A DNA stretch of 34,988 bases from Bdellovibrionales bacterium (GTDB lineage: Bacteria; Bdellovibrionota_C; UBA2361; RFPC01), in contig JAGRAT010000005.1 in assembly GCA_020434495.1 (NCBI GenBank), forward strand, positions 1 to 34,988, written 5' to 3'. Positions 16,182 through 24,105 of this stretch are shown here, piece after piece (positions within the stretch are counted from its first letter, which is position 1; every line of letters begins with the position of its first letter). Both the position numbers and the translations under genes were made by a program. Under the pieces are notes generated by a model, which was not told where the DNA came from, searched no databases, and was given only the letters and a program-made list of their open reading frames with translations.

Positions 16182-16595
16182 CTACCGCTTTGGCTTAACG
16201 TTTTTCTCAATCCAAGTAACAATTTCTTGAGTGGAAGTCCCGGGAGGGAACAGCTCCTTTACTCCCTGACTCTTGAGCGCTTTCGCATCCTCATCTGGGA
16301 TGATCCCTCCGCCAAACACGATAATGTCCTCGGCGTCTTGGTCGTGTAAAAGTTTAAGAACCTCACTGAAGAGGGTCATATGAGCACCGGACAATATACT
16401 CATTCCTAAGCAGTCGACGTCTTCTTGAATGGCACTCGTGACGATCATTTTTGGGGTCTGGTGAAGGCCGGTATAAATGACTTCCATACCCGCGTCCCGC
16501 AAAGCTCTCGCCACAACCTTAGCTCCCCGATCGTGACCATCCAGACCAGGTTTGCCAATGAGAACTCTAACTGGAGCCTTGGGAGAATTTGACAT
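16182..16595 (-). CDS. icmB: B12-binding small subunit of a split acyl-CoA mutase (IcmB-like)
   Basis: A 137-residue stand-alone cobalamin-binding domain. The base-off/His-on motif D19-G-H21-D-R-G24 supplies the axial histidine. SILSG (66-70) and FGGG (94-97) complete the nucleotide-tail pocket. The length matches IcmB and the small subunit of other split mutases (about 136). It lies 90 bases downstream of the large subunit on the same strand, so the two form one heteromeric enzyme. The name icmB follows from the residues in the large subunit; on its own sequence it could serve methylmalonyl- or 2-hydroxyisobutyryl-CoA mutase equally well. No G-protein chaperone (MeaB type) is encoded in the window. 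Confidence 0.9.
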   Translation of the reverse strand: MSNSPKAPVRVLIGKPGLDGHDRGAKVVARALRDAGMEVIYTGLHQTPKMIVTSAIQEDVDCLGMSILSGAHMTLFSEVLKLLHDQDAEDIIVFGGGIIPDEDAKALKSQGVKELFPPGTSTQEIVTWIEKNVKPKR

Positions 16596-16685
16596 ACTTC
16601 ACTTACTCAAACTTTGCCTTCTTCCGCATTTCAATTCCTGAGAACGATGAGGAACACAAAGGGACTGACTTAAAACAATTCAGGG

Positions 16686-18350
16686 CTATAACAACCCAGG
16701 GTCTCGGTATACACCGAATACCTCCCGAAAGATATCAGACACCTCACCTACCGTAATTCCGTTATCGACGGCATCAATCAAGGCTGGCATCACATTCTCG
16801 TTATTTTGACAGGCATTACGAACAGCCTCAAGGGATGAAGCTACCGCCTTCTGATCTCGAGCCTTCTTAAAGTCGACAACACGAGCCCTTTGTCGATTTT
16901 CGACCTCTAAATCAACGCTATGGGTGGGAATTCCATCCTCATCCCCGACATCCTTATACGAGTTCACCCCAACTATTCGATAGAGGTCGTTATCCACCCG
17001 CTTCTGGAACTCATAGGAGGCCTCAGCAAGCTCCTTTTGGGGATATCCCTGCTCAACCGCTGAGAGCATTCCCCCCAGGGCGTCAATCTTCTCTATATAG
17101 GATAGCGCCTCAGATTCGATCTGAGAGGTAAGTTGCTCTACGTAGTACGATCCACCGAGAGGGTCCACGACATCAGCAACTCCAGTTTCTTCAGCAATAA
17201 TCTGTTGAGTTCTAAGAGCCACCTTCACTGCCTGTTCAGTCGGAAGAGAAAGCGTTTCGTCCATGGAATTCGTGTGAAGCGACTGCACTCCCCCAAGTAC
17301 TGCAGCTAAAGCTTGAAGAGCCACTCGAGCAACGTTATTCGTCGGCTGTTGCGCAGTAAGACTGACACCAGCAGTTTGTGCATGGGTACGGAGCTGCATC
17401 GATTTGATCTCCTTCGCGTCAAAACGCTCCTTCATAAACCGTGCCCACATTCTTCTCGCAGCACGAAACTTCGCCACTTCCTCAAAGAAATCATTATGGA
17501 CATCGAAAAAGAAAGAGAGTCGCGGAGCGAAACTATCTACCGGCATTCCACGTTCAACACAGTGTTGAACGTATGCAAGACCATCAGCCAGAGTAAAGGC
17601 GAGCTCTTGCGCTGCGGTCGCTCCAGCTTCCCGAATATGATAACCGCTAATGCTTATACCGTGAAACCGAGGAGCAAACTGGGAGCAGTATTCAATAATG
17701 TCACAAGAAAGCTTAACCGAAGGCGCTGGAGGAGAAATCCACTCTTTCTGTGCGATAAACTCTTTCAGCATATCGTTTTGAATGGTTCCACCAAGCTTTG
17801 CGAAGTCATACCCTCTTCGTCTAGCCAGAGCGAAGTACATCGCCATAGCAACCGGAGCGGTACAATTGATGGTCATCGATACCGTAACCTGGGTAAGATC
17901 AATCTCACGAAAGAGGATTTCCATATCCTCAATCGTACAAAGACTTACTCCCTCGCGGCCGACTTCGCCCTTCGACAGCGCATGGTCGGCGTCGTAACCC
18001 ATAAGGGTTGGCATATCAAAGGCGGTCGATAGTCCTGTCTGACCATTAGCCAACAAAAATCTGAAACGCGCATTGGTATCCTCTGGAGTCCCAAAACCGG
18101 CGAACTGCCGCATGGTCCACAATTTTCCGCGATAAAGATTCGGATGAATCCCCCGAGTGAACGGGTACTCACCTGGATATCCAAGCTCAGAAGAAGGATT
18201 AAACGCTCCCATCTCATCATGAGCTACCATCACGGGATGAGGGCGAAAACTTATCGAATCGAAGTGTTCCTTGCGCTGTCTATCTAAAGGCTTGTGAGCC
18301 TTGTCCCAATCAGTCCGAGTTTTAGATTTCTTTTCGCTATCATTACCCAT
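16686..18350 (-). CDS. icmA: B12-dependent acyl-CoA mutase large subunit, isobutyryl-CoA mutase type
   Basis: 554 residues, the substrate-binding TIM-barrel half of a coenzyme-B12 acyl-CoA mutase. The family core is intact: [14 protein letters not shown] (62-75), [11 protein letters not shown] (78-88), [13 protein letters not shown] (103-115), [12 protein letters not shown] (187-198) and [14 protein letters not shown] further on. Methylmalonyl-CoA mutase has Tyr in the RQY position and Arg ten residues after the GTIQ Gln (Tyr89 and Arg207 in Propionibacterium). Here they are Phe83 and Gln201, the pair reported for isobutyryl-CoA mutase (Phe80 and Gln198), with identical spacing of 118. The 2-hydroxyisobutyryl enzyme has Ile and Asp, and this protein has Phe and Ala110. 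The predicted reaction is isobutyryl-CoA to butyryl-CoA. Homology searches may label it methylmalonyl-CoA mutase. The acyl-CoA dehydrogenase upstream fits the pathway. Confidence 0.85.
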   Translation of the reverse strand: MGNDSEKKSKTRTDWDKAHKPLDRQRKEHFDSISFRPHPVMVAHDEMGAFNPSSELGYPGEYPFTRGIHPNLYRGKLWTMRQFAGFGTPEDTNARFRFLLANGQTGLSTAFDMPTLMGYDADHALSKGEVGREGVSLCTIEDMEILFREIDLTQVTVSMTINCTAPVAMAMYFALARRRGYDFAKLGGTIQNDMLKEFIAQKEWISPPAPSVKLSCDIIEYCSQFAPRFHGISISGYHIREAGATAAQELAFTLADGLAYVQHCVERGMPVDSFAPRLSFFFDVHNDFFEEVAKFRAARRMWARFMKERFDAKEIKSMQLRTHAQTAGVSLTAQQPTNNVARVALQALAAVLGGVQSLHTNSMDETLSLPTEQAVKVALRTQQIIAEETGVADVVDPLGGSYYVEQLTSQIESEALSYIEKIDALGGMLSAVEQGYPQKELAEASYEFQKRVDNDLYRIVGVNSYKDVGDEDGIPTHSVDLEVENRQRARVVDFKKARDQKAVASSLEAVRNACQNNENVMPALIDAVDNGITVGEVSDIFREVFGVYRDPGLL

Positions 18351-18422
18351 AAGTATTTCTCATTTGGAAGCGAAGAAACTTTTATATCTTCCTCGCCTAC
18401 TGCGCGACCTTCGCGTTAATTT

Positions 18423-19592
18423 CTATCCCTCACTCTCTTTCAATAGTGTATCTGCAACCACTAACCTTTGAATCTCGCTCGTTCCCTCATAAATCTCCGT
18501 TATCTTTGCATCCCTCAGATGCCGCTCTGCTGGATAATCTTTTACGTAACCATAGCCACCGTAAATCTGGAGCGCTTTGTTGGCGACCCAAGTCGCGGCT
18601 TCCGATGCAAACAACTTGGCCATGGCAGCCTCCCGACTATAACGTAAGCCCTGATCCTTTTTAAAGGCAGCAGAGTGGGTCAGCAGACGCGCTGCATCGA
18701 CTCTATTTACCATATCCGCCAGATAATTCTTAATAGATTGGTGATCGCAAATAGCACTCCCGAAGGCCTTCCGTTCCTTCGAATACGCAAGGGCATGCTC
18801 CAGTGCCCCTCGAGCAATCCCTACCGCCTGAGCAGCAACCCCGGTCCGACCGCCGTTTAGCGTTCCCATGGCAACATTAAAGCCTCTTCCTTCTTCGCCA
18901 AGAAGAGCAGTCGCCGGAAGCTCCACCTCATCATATTGCAATGCACAAGTGGGAGAACCGCAAATTCCGAGTTTATTCTCAGGCCTTCCTCTGGAGATTC
19001 CGTCAAGATGCAGAGAGTGGACAAATGCACTTACCCCCTTATAGCCGCTCGAAGTATCATTCGTTGCAAAAAGCACGCAAACATCAGCCTCGGGTCCATT
19101 CGTAATCCAGTTCTTCGCTCCCCGCACAACGAATCCCTTGTCAGTGCGCTCATATTTACAAGTGAGCGCTGCGGCATCACTTCCGGTACCGGGCTCTGAC
19201 AAAGCGAAACATCCAAGAGCTTCTCCTGAGGCAAGCGGTTTCGCAAACTCTTCGCGCTGTGCTTGAGTTCCATATTCTACTATTGGAAATACACAGAGAG
19301 AGTTATGGGCACTCACAATAATTGAAGTAGAGGCACACGCAGCAGCAAGTTCCTCAATAAGAATACAGTACTGAACTTGAGAGAGCTCCGAACCGCCAAG
19401 AGACTCTGGAACCATCGCACCCAAAAATCCGAGCGATGCCATTTCGGGCAAAAGCTCTCGCGGGAAATAGTGCTCCGCATCGATTTTCTCGGCCAATGGA
19501 TAAACCTTCTCCCTTGCGAAAGCGCGCGCCATATCCCGAATGGCGATATCGTCGTCATTCAATCCAAAGTTCGTTCCATCTTGCCAGGTCAT
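18423..19592 (-). CDS. Acyl-CoA dehydrogenase (short or branched chain type)
   Basis: 389 residues from the ATG at 19592, which has AGGGGAGAG just upstream; an upstream in-frame ATG at 19694 overlaps the HIT gene and adds non-family sequence. This is an FAD flavoenzyme that makes the trans-2-enoyl-CoA. FAD/substrate motifs are seen at CFALSEPGTGSDA (128-140) and WITNG (162-166). The late YSKERKAFG (270-278) and GGYGYVKDYPAERHLRDAK are typical. The catalytic base is Glu369 in IYEGTSEIQR, the position used by short-chain and isobutyryl/2-methylbutyryl dehydrogenases (isovaleryl and long-chain enzymes place it elsewhere). It lies between the HIT gene and the mutase, so butyryl-CoA or isobutyryl-CoA is a reasonable substrate guess. 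An electron-transferring flavoprotein would be needed; none is in the window. Confidence 0.93.
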   Translation of the reverse strand: MTWQDGTNFGLNDDDIAIRDMARAFAREKVYPLAEKIDAEHYFPRELLPEMASLGFLGAMVPESLGGSELSQVQYCILIEELAAACASTSIIVSAHNSLCVFPIVEYGTQAQREEFAKPLASGEALGCFALSEPGTGSDAAALTCKYERTDKGFVVRGAKNWITNGPEADVCVLFATNDTSSGYKGVSAFVHSLHLDGISRGRPENKLGICGSPTCALQYDEVELPATALLGEEGRGFNVAMGTLNGGRTGVAAQAVGIARGALEHALAYSKERKAFGSAICDHQSIKNYLADMVNRVDAARLLTHSAAFKKDQGLRYSREAAMAKLFASEAATWVANKALQIYGGYGYVKDYPAERHLRDAKITEIYEGTSEIQRLVVADTLLKESEG

Positions 19593-19614
19593 AGTCCGTT
19601 CTCTCCCCTTTATT

Positions 19615-19959
19615 CTAACCCAATGAGGGCAACTTCTTTCCACCAAGTATGTGCAAGTGAAGATACGGGACCTCCATCCCTCCATCCTCTCCACAGTTCA
19701 CTACGACTCTAAATCCCCCCGCCACTAGCCCCTCGTTTGCAGCGACAGAAGAAGCCACGAGCAACAGATGTCCGAGGATTGATTCTTGAGACTCTGTGAC
19801 CACCGAAATATCTCGAATATACTCCTTTGGAATGCACAGCAAATGGACGGGAGCCTGAGGGTTAATGTCCCGAATGACGATACAGCGCGAATCTTCATGA
19901 ACTCTCTCACTGGGAATTTCTCCAGCGAGAATTTTATGGAATACCGTCGATTCAGTCAT
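19615..19959 (-). CDS. HIT-family nucleotide-binding protein with altered histidine triad
   Basis: 114 residues, the size of bacterial HinT. N-terminal TVFHKILAGEIPS (5-17), INPQAPVHLLCIPK (32-45) and the C-terminal HIT strand confirm the family, which hydrolyses phosphoramidates such as adenosine 5'-phosphoramidate. The usual H-x-H-x-H triad reads VPYLHLHILGG (97-107). The middle catalytic His101 and the last His103 remain, but the first is Tyr99, encoded TAT. GGGGG lies 7 bases upstream of the start. It is the first gene of the block running into the acyl-CoA dehydrogenase, 22 bases away. Coupling of HIT proteins to acyl-adenylate or lysyl-adenylate removal is known for the family; whether that applies here is inference. 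Confidence 0.9.
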   Translation of the reverse strand: MTESTVFHKILAGEIPSERVHEDSRCIVIRDINPQAPVHLLCIPKEYIRDISVVTESQESILGHLLLVASSVAANEGLVAGGFRVVVNCGEDGGMEVPYLHLHILGGKKLPSLG

Positions 19960-20023
19960 GGAATACCCCCGATGGAAATCACAAGTTACCCTACCACGAG
20001 CCTTGCGGTTTCAGAACTCCTGC

Positions 20024-21625
20024 TTATTGATTGCGCCTGTCTTCGACTGAAGGTTGAGGGGTTTCTGGAGAAGAATTCAGCTCTATTTCACGAACTTTGG
20101 TCGTACCACCCCTCACCTTCGCTATCAGCGGGAGATCGAGCCACACGGTAGTACCGCTTCCAAGAACACTCTCAAAACGGAGATCCCCACCCGCCAGCCG
20201 AATGATATTGTACACATTCCAAAGCCCGAGACCCTTCCCTTCAACACTCACATTATTGGTATGGTCCATTTTTTTCGTACTAAAAAACGGCTCGCAAGCA
20301 TGGGTGAGCATAGCCTCATCCATGCCACACCCACTGTCGGAAATCCCAATGGTCGCCACACCCTTGTCTGTATCAATGTTTTCCAACCAACATCGCACGG
20401 AACCTCTCTGATCTATGGCGTCAACAGCGTTTTCAAATAATCCCGTAAAAATGCCCTGAACCCCTGCGGAGGGGATAAAGACCCGTAGAGAACTCAGCTG
20501 CGAATCCAAAGTGAAATCAATTCGCTTATCAGGAAACTGCTGGACCACTTCAACCCATGCAAGCTTCATGGCACTTCCAAGCAAAGAGAATCCGGTGCTT
20601 CCATCCTTCTTCAATTGCGCCTTAGCAGTATACATTTTCTTCGTCAGTTCAATCCCAGAGGCAATCGCGTTGTCACAGATTTGCAGGCAGCGTTGAAATC
20701 GCTCGGGGTTATTGGCAGATCGTTTGAGGATGTCTACTGCACCCAAAATACTTCCAAAAATATTGTTGAAATTGTGGGCGACCCCAGAAGCAAAAAGTCC
20801 GACCGTCTCCATTTTTACCTGTTGATTCATCTTCTGTTCAAGGACCCGCTCTTTCGTTACCTCTCGAAAAACCCAATATCGAAAAGGATCTTGCCCCTCC
20901 ATAACTATTGGCCGAGAGCTAATTGAGAGGTATCTGTCTTGATCATCGATATGTATTCGAGCCTCTTCATCAATATCCTGAACACCGCTAAGAATCTCAG
21001 CAAGTCGAGCTTCAGGAAATTCGTCAACAAGAGTTGCGTCAAAGATCATTCGGAAAAGCTCTACGACAGTAGAGGCTTTCTGCCCGCCAGAGAGAATCTC
21101 AGCGAGTTGGTTCTGGTACAGAGCGGTACCAAACCTATCATGAACAAATATCGCTTGAGGCATGGCATCCCCAAGGGCTTGCTGCAATCCAAGGGCCTGT
21201 TCCATCGCCTTCGTTGCCACTGCCAAGCTTTGCTGATAGTGAAAAACTCGCAACTGATTCTCAATACGTGTCAAAAGGACGTTACGATCAACTGGCTTTG
21301 TTACGTAGTCACTTGCGCCGGCCGAAAACCCAAGCGCCACATCGGCTCCACTAACTTTCGTGGTAACCATGATTATCGGTAGCTCTTCTTTGCCGTATTT
21401 CTCCCGCAAAATCTTGCAAGCCTCAATGCCATCCATAACAGGCATCATCACATCAAGAAGTACTATCGTGGGCTTCTCTCTGAGGCAGTACTCAACACAC
21501 TCTTGTCCATTCTCGCACTGAGCACTGCGGTAGTGTGACCTTTCTACGATGGCCTTAAGAAGGTGGCGATTCGCCGCATTGTCATCAACGATAAGGACTA
21601 GTCCCTTATCTCTCCGCTCTTCCAT
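20024..21625 (-). CDS. Receiver-PAS-histidine kinase (hybrid with N-terminal receiver)
   Basis: 533 residues, no transmembrane helix, so cytoplasmic. The receiver domain (about 8-127) has Asp14/Asp15, phosphoacceptor Asp58 in LLDVMMP, Thr88 and Lys110 in TKP. A PAS-like domain follows (about 150-260). The kinase H-box is ASGVAHNFNN with His284, followed by Asn rather than the common Asp or Glu. The ATPase domain has the N box (Asn399 in LFENAVDAI), G1 (DSGCGM, 430-435) and G2 (GKGLGL, 463-468). The last about 30 residues are a basic, disordered tail. This receiver-first order is found in kinases controlled by an upstream phosphorelay. Its input signal and partner regulator are not in the window. 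It starts 294 bases from the divergent orphan gene. Confidence 0.93.
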   Translation of the reverse strand: MEERRDKGLVLIVDDNAANRHLLKAIVERSHYRSAQCENGQECVEYCLREKPTIVLLDVMMPVMDGIEACKILREKYGKEELPIIMVTTKVSGADVALGFSAGASDYVTKPVDRNVLLTRIENQLRVFHYQQSLAVATKAMEQALGLQQALGDAMPQAIFVHDRFGTALYQNQLAEILSGGQKASTVVELFRMIFDATLVDEFPEARLAEILSGVQDIDEEARIHIDDQDRYLSISSRPIVMEGQDPFRYWVFREVTKERVLEQKMNQQVKMETVGLFASGVAHNFNNIFGSILGAVDILKRSANNPERFQRCLQICDNAIASGIELTKKMYTAKAQLKKDGSTGFSLLGSAMKLAWVEVVQQFPDKRIDFTLDSQLSSLRVFIPSAGVQGIFTGLFENAVDAIDQRGSVRCWLENIDTDKGVATIGISDSGCGMDEAMLTHACEPFFSTKKMDHTNNVSVEGKGLGLWNVYNIIRLAGGDLRFESVLGSGTTVWLDLPLIAKVRGGTTKVREIELNSSPETPQPSVEDRRNQ

Positions 21626-21919
21626 TGTGTTTGGTCCACCGTCTAATGCCCAATCGTCCGAACAGGAATGTCATTCCCGTTACCAAGCTTCCCAGAACAA
21701 CATGAAACCCGCCTGTTTCACACTAAAGGTATCGACTGATTAACTTTTGGGCTTTATTGGAGTTTCAGTGAAGAGTCGAGTTTTCACTTTGCCCACTTCC
21801 TCCGATTGATTGAGTCTTTGATACGTATATTTCGCACGCTGGACTTCAGCATGATCATTGCACTCCGATCGGGCTGTAGCGCAGAACAAAACTAGGACTC
21901 CTAACAGATACAAATACTT
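21626..21919. other. Divergent intergenic region, 294 bp
   Basis: Presumably holds promoters for the kinase and the orphan gene at 21920. The only clear symmetry is GGAATG-T-CATTCC (21665-21677), a near-palindrome about 40 bases upstream of the kinase start. No promoter with good -35/-10 spacing was found. Confidence 0.35.
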
Positions 21920-22459
21920 ATGACCGTGTCAGCCTCCCCCCTTGGACACAAAACTGTTCAACTTGGTTCAAATTCGAACAACCAAGCTGGCGAAGTGCCG
22001 GAAATTGTCCGCAATAATTCGATGATAGACGGGGCTATTCTGAAATCTTTCGAAGAGTCTGTGCGTTCGAAAGGACTGCTTGGTGATTATGAGAGCGGAA
22101 ATTTCTACCCCCTCTGGTTCCACTACGAGCAAGAACGGAACATTCAGATTTGGCGCAACGGCTACTCACTATCTGATCTCTCGGACGCTACGGTATGGGT
22201 AGATCCGTTGGCCCTGCTGAACAAAGTAATGCAACGCAAACAGGCAGGAGTTAATCCCCTTACAGCGCCGGGGTATTTTGACTCGGGTCCATCTGATACC
22301 GATGACGGTGAGTCCAATCGATACTTCTCAGCCCTTGGCGTTTTGCTCGAGAAAGCCCTTCCACACCTCCACGCGCTCAGTGTGGTTGCAGCTCAGTGTG
22401 CGCAGTCTACGTCAGTAGTTGAGTCCTTGCAGCTTATCCTCGCGGTTGGAAACGAATAA
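21920..22459 (+). CDS. Uncharacterised 179-residue protein
   Basis: Not recognised. It is soluble with no signal peptide or membrane segment. The N-terminal about 35 residues are Ser/Asn/Gln-rich and probably disordered. The middle has aromatic-rich phrases (FYPLWFHYEQER, 62-73; IWRNGYSLSDLSD, 77-89). The C-terminal 40 residues form a likely helix with Ala, His and Gln (LPHLHALSVVAAQCAQS). No good ribosome site precedes the ATG at 21920, so the start is uncertain. A strong terminator follows the stop at once, which supports a real, single-gene transcript. It is divergent from the histidine kinase, a common arrangement for a kinase and a functional partner, but that link is speculative. Confidence 0.6.
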   Translation: MTVSASPLGHKTVQLGSNSNNQAGEVPEIVRNNSMIDGAILKSFEESVRSKGLLGDYESGNFYPLWFHYEQERNIQIWRNGYSLSDLSDATVWVDPLALLNKVMQRKQAGVNPLTAPGYFDSGPSDTDDGESNRYFSALGVLLEKALPHLHALSVVAAQCAQSTSVVESLQLILAVGNE

Positions 22460-22460
22460 C

Positions 22461-22497
22461 AAAAAAAAAGCCCAGCCGTTTCCGACTGGGCTTTTTT
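22461..22497. terminator. Bidirectional intrinsic terminator
   Basis: AGCCCAG (22469-22475) and CTGGGCT (22486-22492) form a 7-bp GC-rich stem with a 10-base loop, extended by A-U pairs. A run of nine A precedes it and six T end the other side, so it works on both strands. It lies between the convergent orphan gene and porin gene. Confidence 0.93.
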
Positions 22498-22547
22498 GAT
22501 GTTGAAGCTCACCCTTATCGGGACTCGCTTCAAATTACCATCAGATC

Positions 22548-23810
22548 CTAGAAGTAGCTGCTAAGCTGGAAGATCCAACGGTTTTCTTGGCTGTCGTTTT
22601 CACCGTTAACAGGAGCAACGAAGTCGTTGTTAACAAGTGTGTAACCAACTTGAGCCTTCAGGTGATTTTTCCACCAGTAGTAGTTAAGGCCAACGTTGAC
22701 TTCATTGAGGTCGTCTGTGCCATTACCACAGTTGTTGGTTCCACCACTGATACCACCGCTAACATCGTTACCAACGCCAGCACCGTTATCACAATCCAGG
22801 AATCCGTAACGAACAGCGAGTTCCCACTCTTTTGGAGCTAGGAAGTAACCGACTTGAGCGTAGAAACCGTTCGTATCGATGTCGTTAGCCTGAAGGTCTG
22901 GATCATGTGAAAGGTGAAAGTATTCACCATGGAAGCTCCATCCTTGGTACTTAAAGTTCAAGTCAGTGGTCAAAAGGAACTCGTTTGTAGTTCCTAGCGC
23001 GCCACCAAGCTCGTTCTCTCCGAACCCGACCGCGACACCCCAGTTAAGAGCTGCATCTTCAGTGTTGTCGATGTCACCCTCAACCATAGCATCCATTTCA
23101 CCCATCAGATCACCCCGAAGAGAGAGCACCCCGAGATGCTTAGTATCAGCACCGGCGCTATTGATTCCCTCTGTTGGGCTGTTCCCGTTGAAGATGGCTG
23201 CAGCAGCGGTCCAGTCGTCTCCAAGACCGAAGTCAACTTTCACACCCTGATTACGGTTGATCGCAAAGAAGTCACTCACTACGGACCGATCAGCAAACTG
23301 TAGATTGTTGATGTCTGTGTTGAATGAACGAGAGACGTCAGGTCGGAATTGACCCATCTGTACTCCACCCCAATCACAAGCATTCCACTTCAGGTATGCA
23401 TCGAGGAGAGTTGCAGAACCGTTGGTAGCTCCTGGCTCACCTTGACCGAATTCAACTTCAACTTTGTAGTCGAATTCATTGTGAAGAGCAGAACCCATCA
23501 CACCAAGTCGAGCGTTCTGAACGTTGAAGCTAGACTGGTTGGTTGCACCTGGAGTTACATCGTTATCCACATCGACGAACTGGTAGCGAGTTCGAACTTT
23601 GGTGTAGATGGTTGTTGAAAACCCTACATCAGCAAAGTCGAGTCGTGACCCGTCTTTCCAGTAGACTTTTGCACCTGATTCGTGATGCGACGCACGCGCT
23701 TCACTCTTCGTAATCACTCCTTTCTCAACTAGAAGGTCCTCGAGGCTCTTCGCCTGAGATACCGACGGGATGAGGAGCAGAAGTGCCGCAAGTATTGTTA
23801 GCTTTCGCAT
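22548..23810 (-). CDS. Phosphate-selective-type porin (OprO/OprP family)
   Basis: 420 residues. The signal peptide ends at SVSQA-KS (about residue 20). A short helical segment (SLEDLLVEKGVITKSEA, about 21-38) precedes the barrel, as in many porins of this group. The rest is an alternating-strand beta barrel with Asp/Asn/Gly-rich loops and a C-terminal QLSSYF with the terminal Phe recognised by the Bam complex. Motifs such as YKVEVEFGQGE, LLDAYLKW and VQMGQFRPDVSRSF match the OprP family. Phosphate or pyrophosphate selectivity is not guaranteed; many members are general anion or sugar porins. AGGAGG lies about 11 bases before the start (23822-23827). Two Cys near residues 341 and 359, in an Asn/Gly-rich loop, could form a disulfide. 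I saw no convincing Pho box upstream. Confidence 0.9.
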   Translation of the reverse strand: MRKLTILAALLLLIPSVSQAKSLEDLLVEKGVITKSEARASHHESGAKVYWKDGSRLDFADVGFSTTIYTKVRTRYQFVDVDNDVTPGATNQSSFNVQNARLGVMGSALHNEFDYKVEVEFGQGEPGATNGSATLLDAYLKWNACDWGGVQMGQFRPDVSRSFNTDINNLQFADRSVVSDFFAINRNQGVKVDFGLGDDWTAAAAIFNGNSPTEGINSAGADTKHLGVLSLRGDLMGEMDAMVEGDIDNTEDAALNWGVAVGFGENELGGALGTTNEFLLTTDLNFKYQGWSFHGEYFHLSHDPDLQANDIDTNGFYAQVGYFLAPKEWELAVRYGFLDCDNGAGVGNDVSGGISGGTNNCGNGTDDLNEVNVGLNYYWWKNHLKAQVGYTLVNNDFVAPVNGENDSQENRWIFQLSSYF

Positions 23811-24105
23811 GAGCTTCTTAGCCTCCTAATGAACAAGTTCAACGTTCGTGTATCATTGATGCTCAGTCTAACCGTTATTCATCGAAGAATCCTTTTCAGC
23901 GATGAAAAATTTGTGAATATCCAAATGGAGCTTGGCGTCTCACTTCAGTTAGCTAAGCAAACGAATCACGTCCGCTAGAATCAAGTCACATTCTGGAGCA
24001 ATCTGGTCAAGGGCTAAAGAGCATTTCTGATTGAACTTATGTGTAAATAATAGGAAATTAACAGCGTAGAGCCAGTACAACTTGCAAACATTGTTAGGAT
24101 TGCGC
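23811..24105. other. Divergent intergenic region, 295 bp
   Basis: Separates the porin and the second acyl-CoA dehydrogenase and must carry promoters for both. It is AT-rich around 23890-23930 and 24030-24065. No clear operator or small RNA was recognised. Confidence 0.4.

Noticed and set aside
17313-18032. A 239-residue plus-strand frame
   Set aside because: It is fully antisense to the mutase large subunit and its composition (basic, Ser/Thr/Arg-rich) is typical of an antisense shadow.
16686-18350. Methylmalonyl-CoA mutase large subunit
   Set aside because: The overall fold fits, but Phe83 and Gln201 match isobutyryl-CoA mutase rather than Tyr and Arg of methylmalonyl-CoA mutase.
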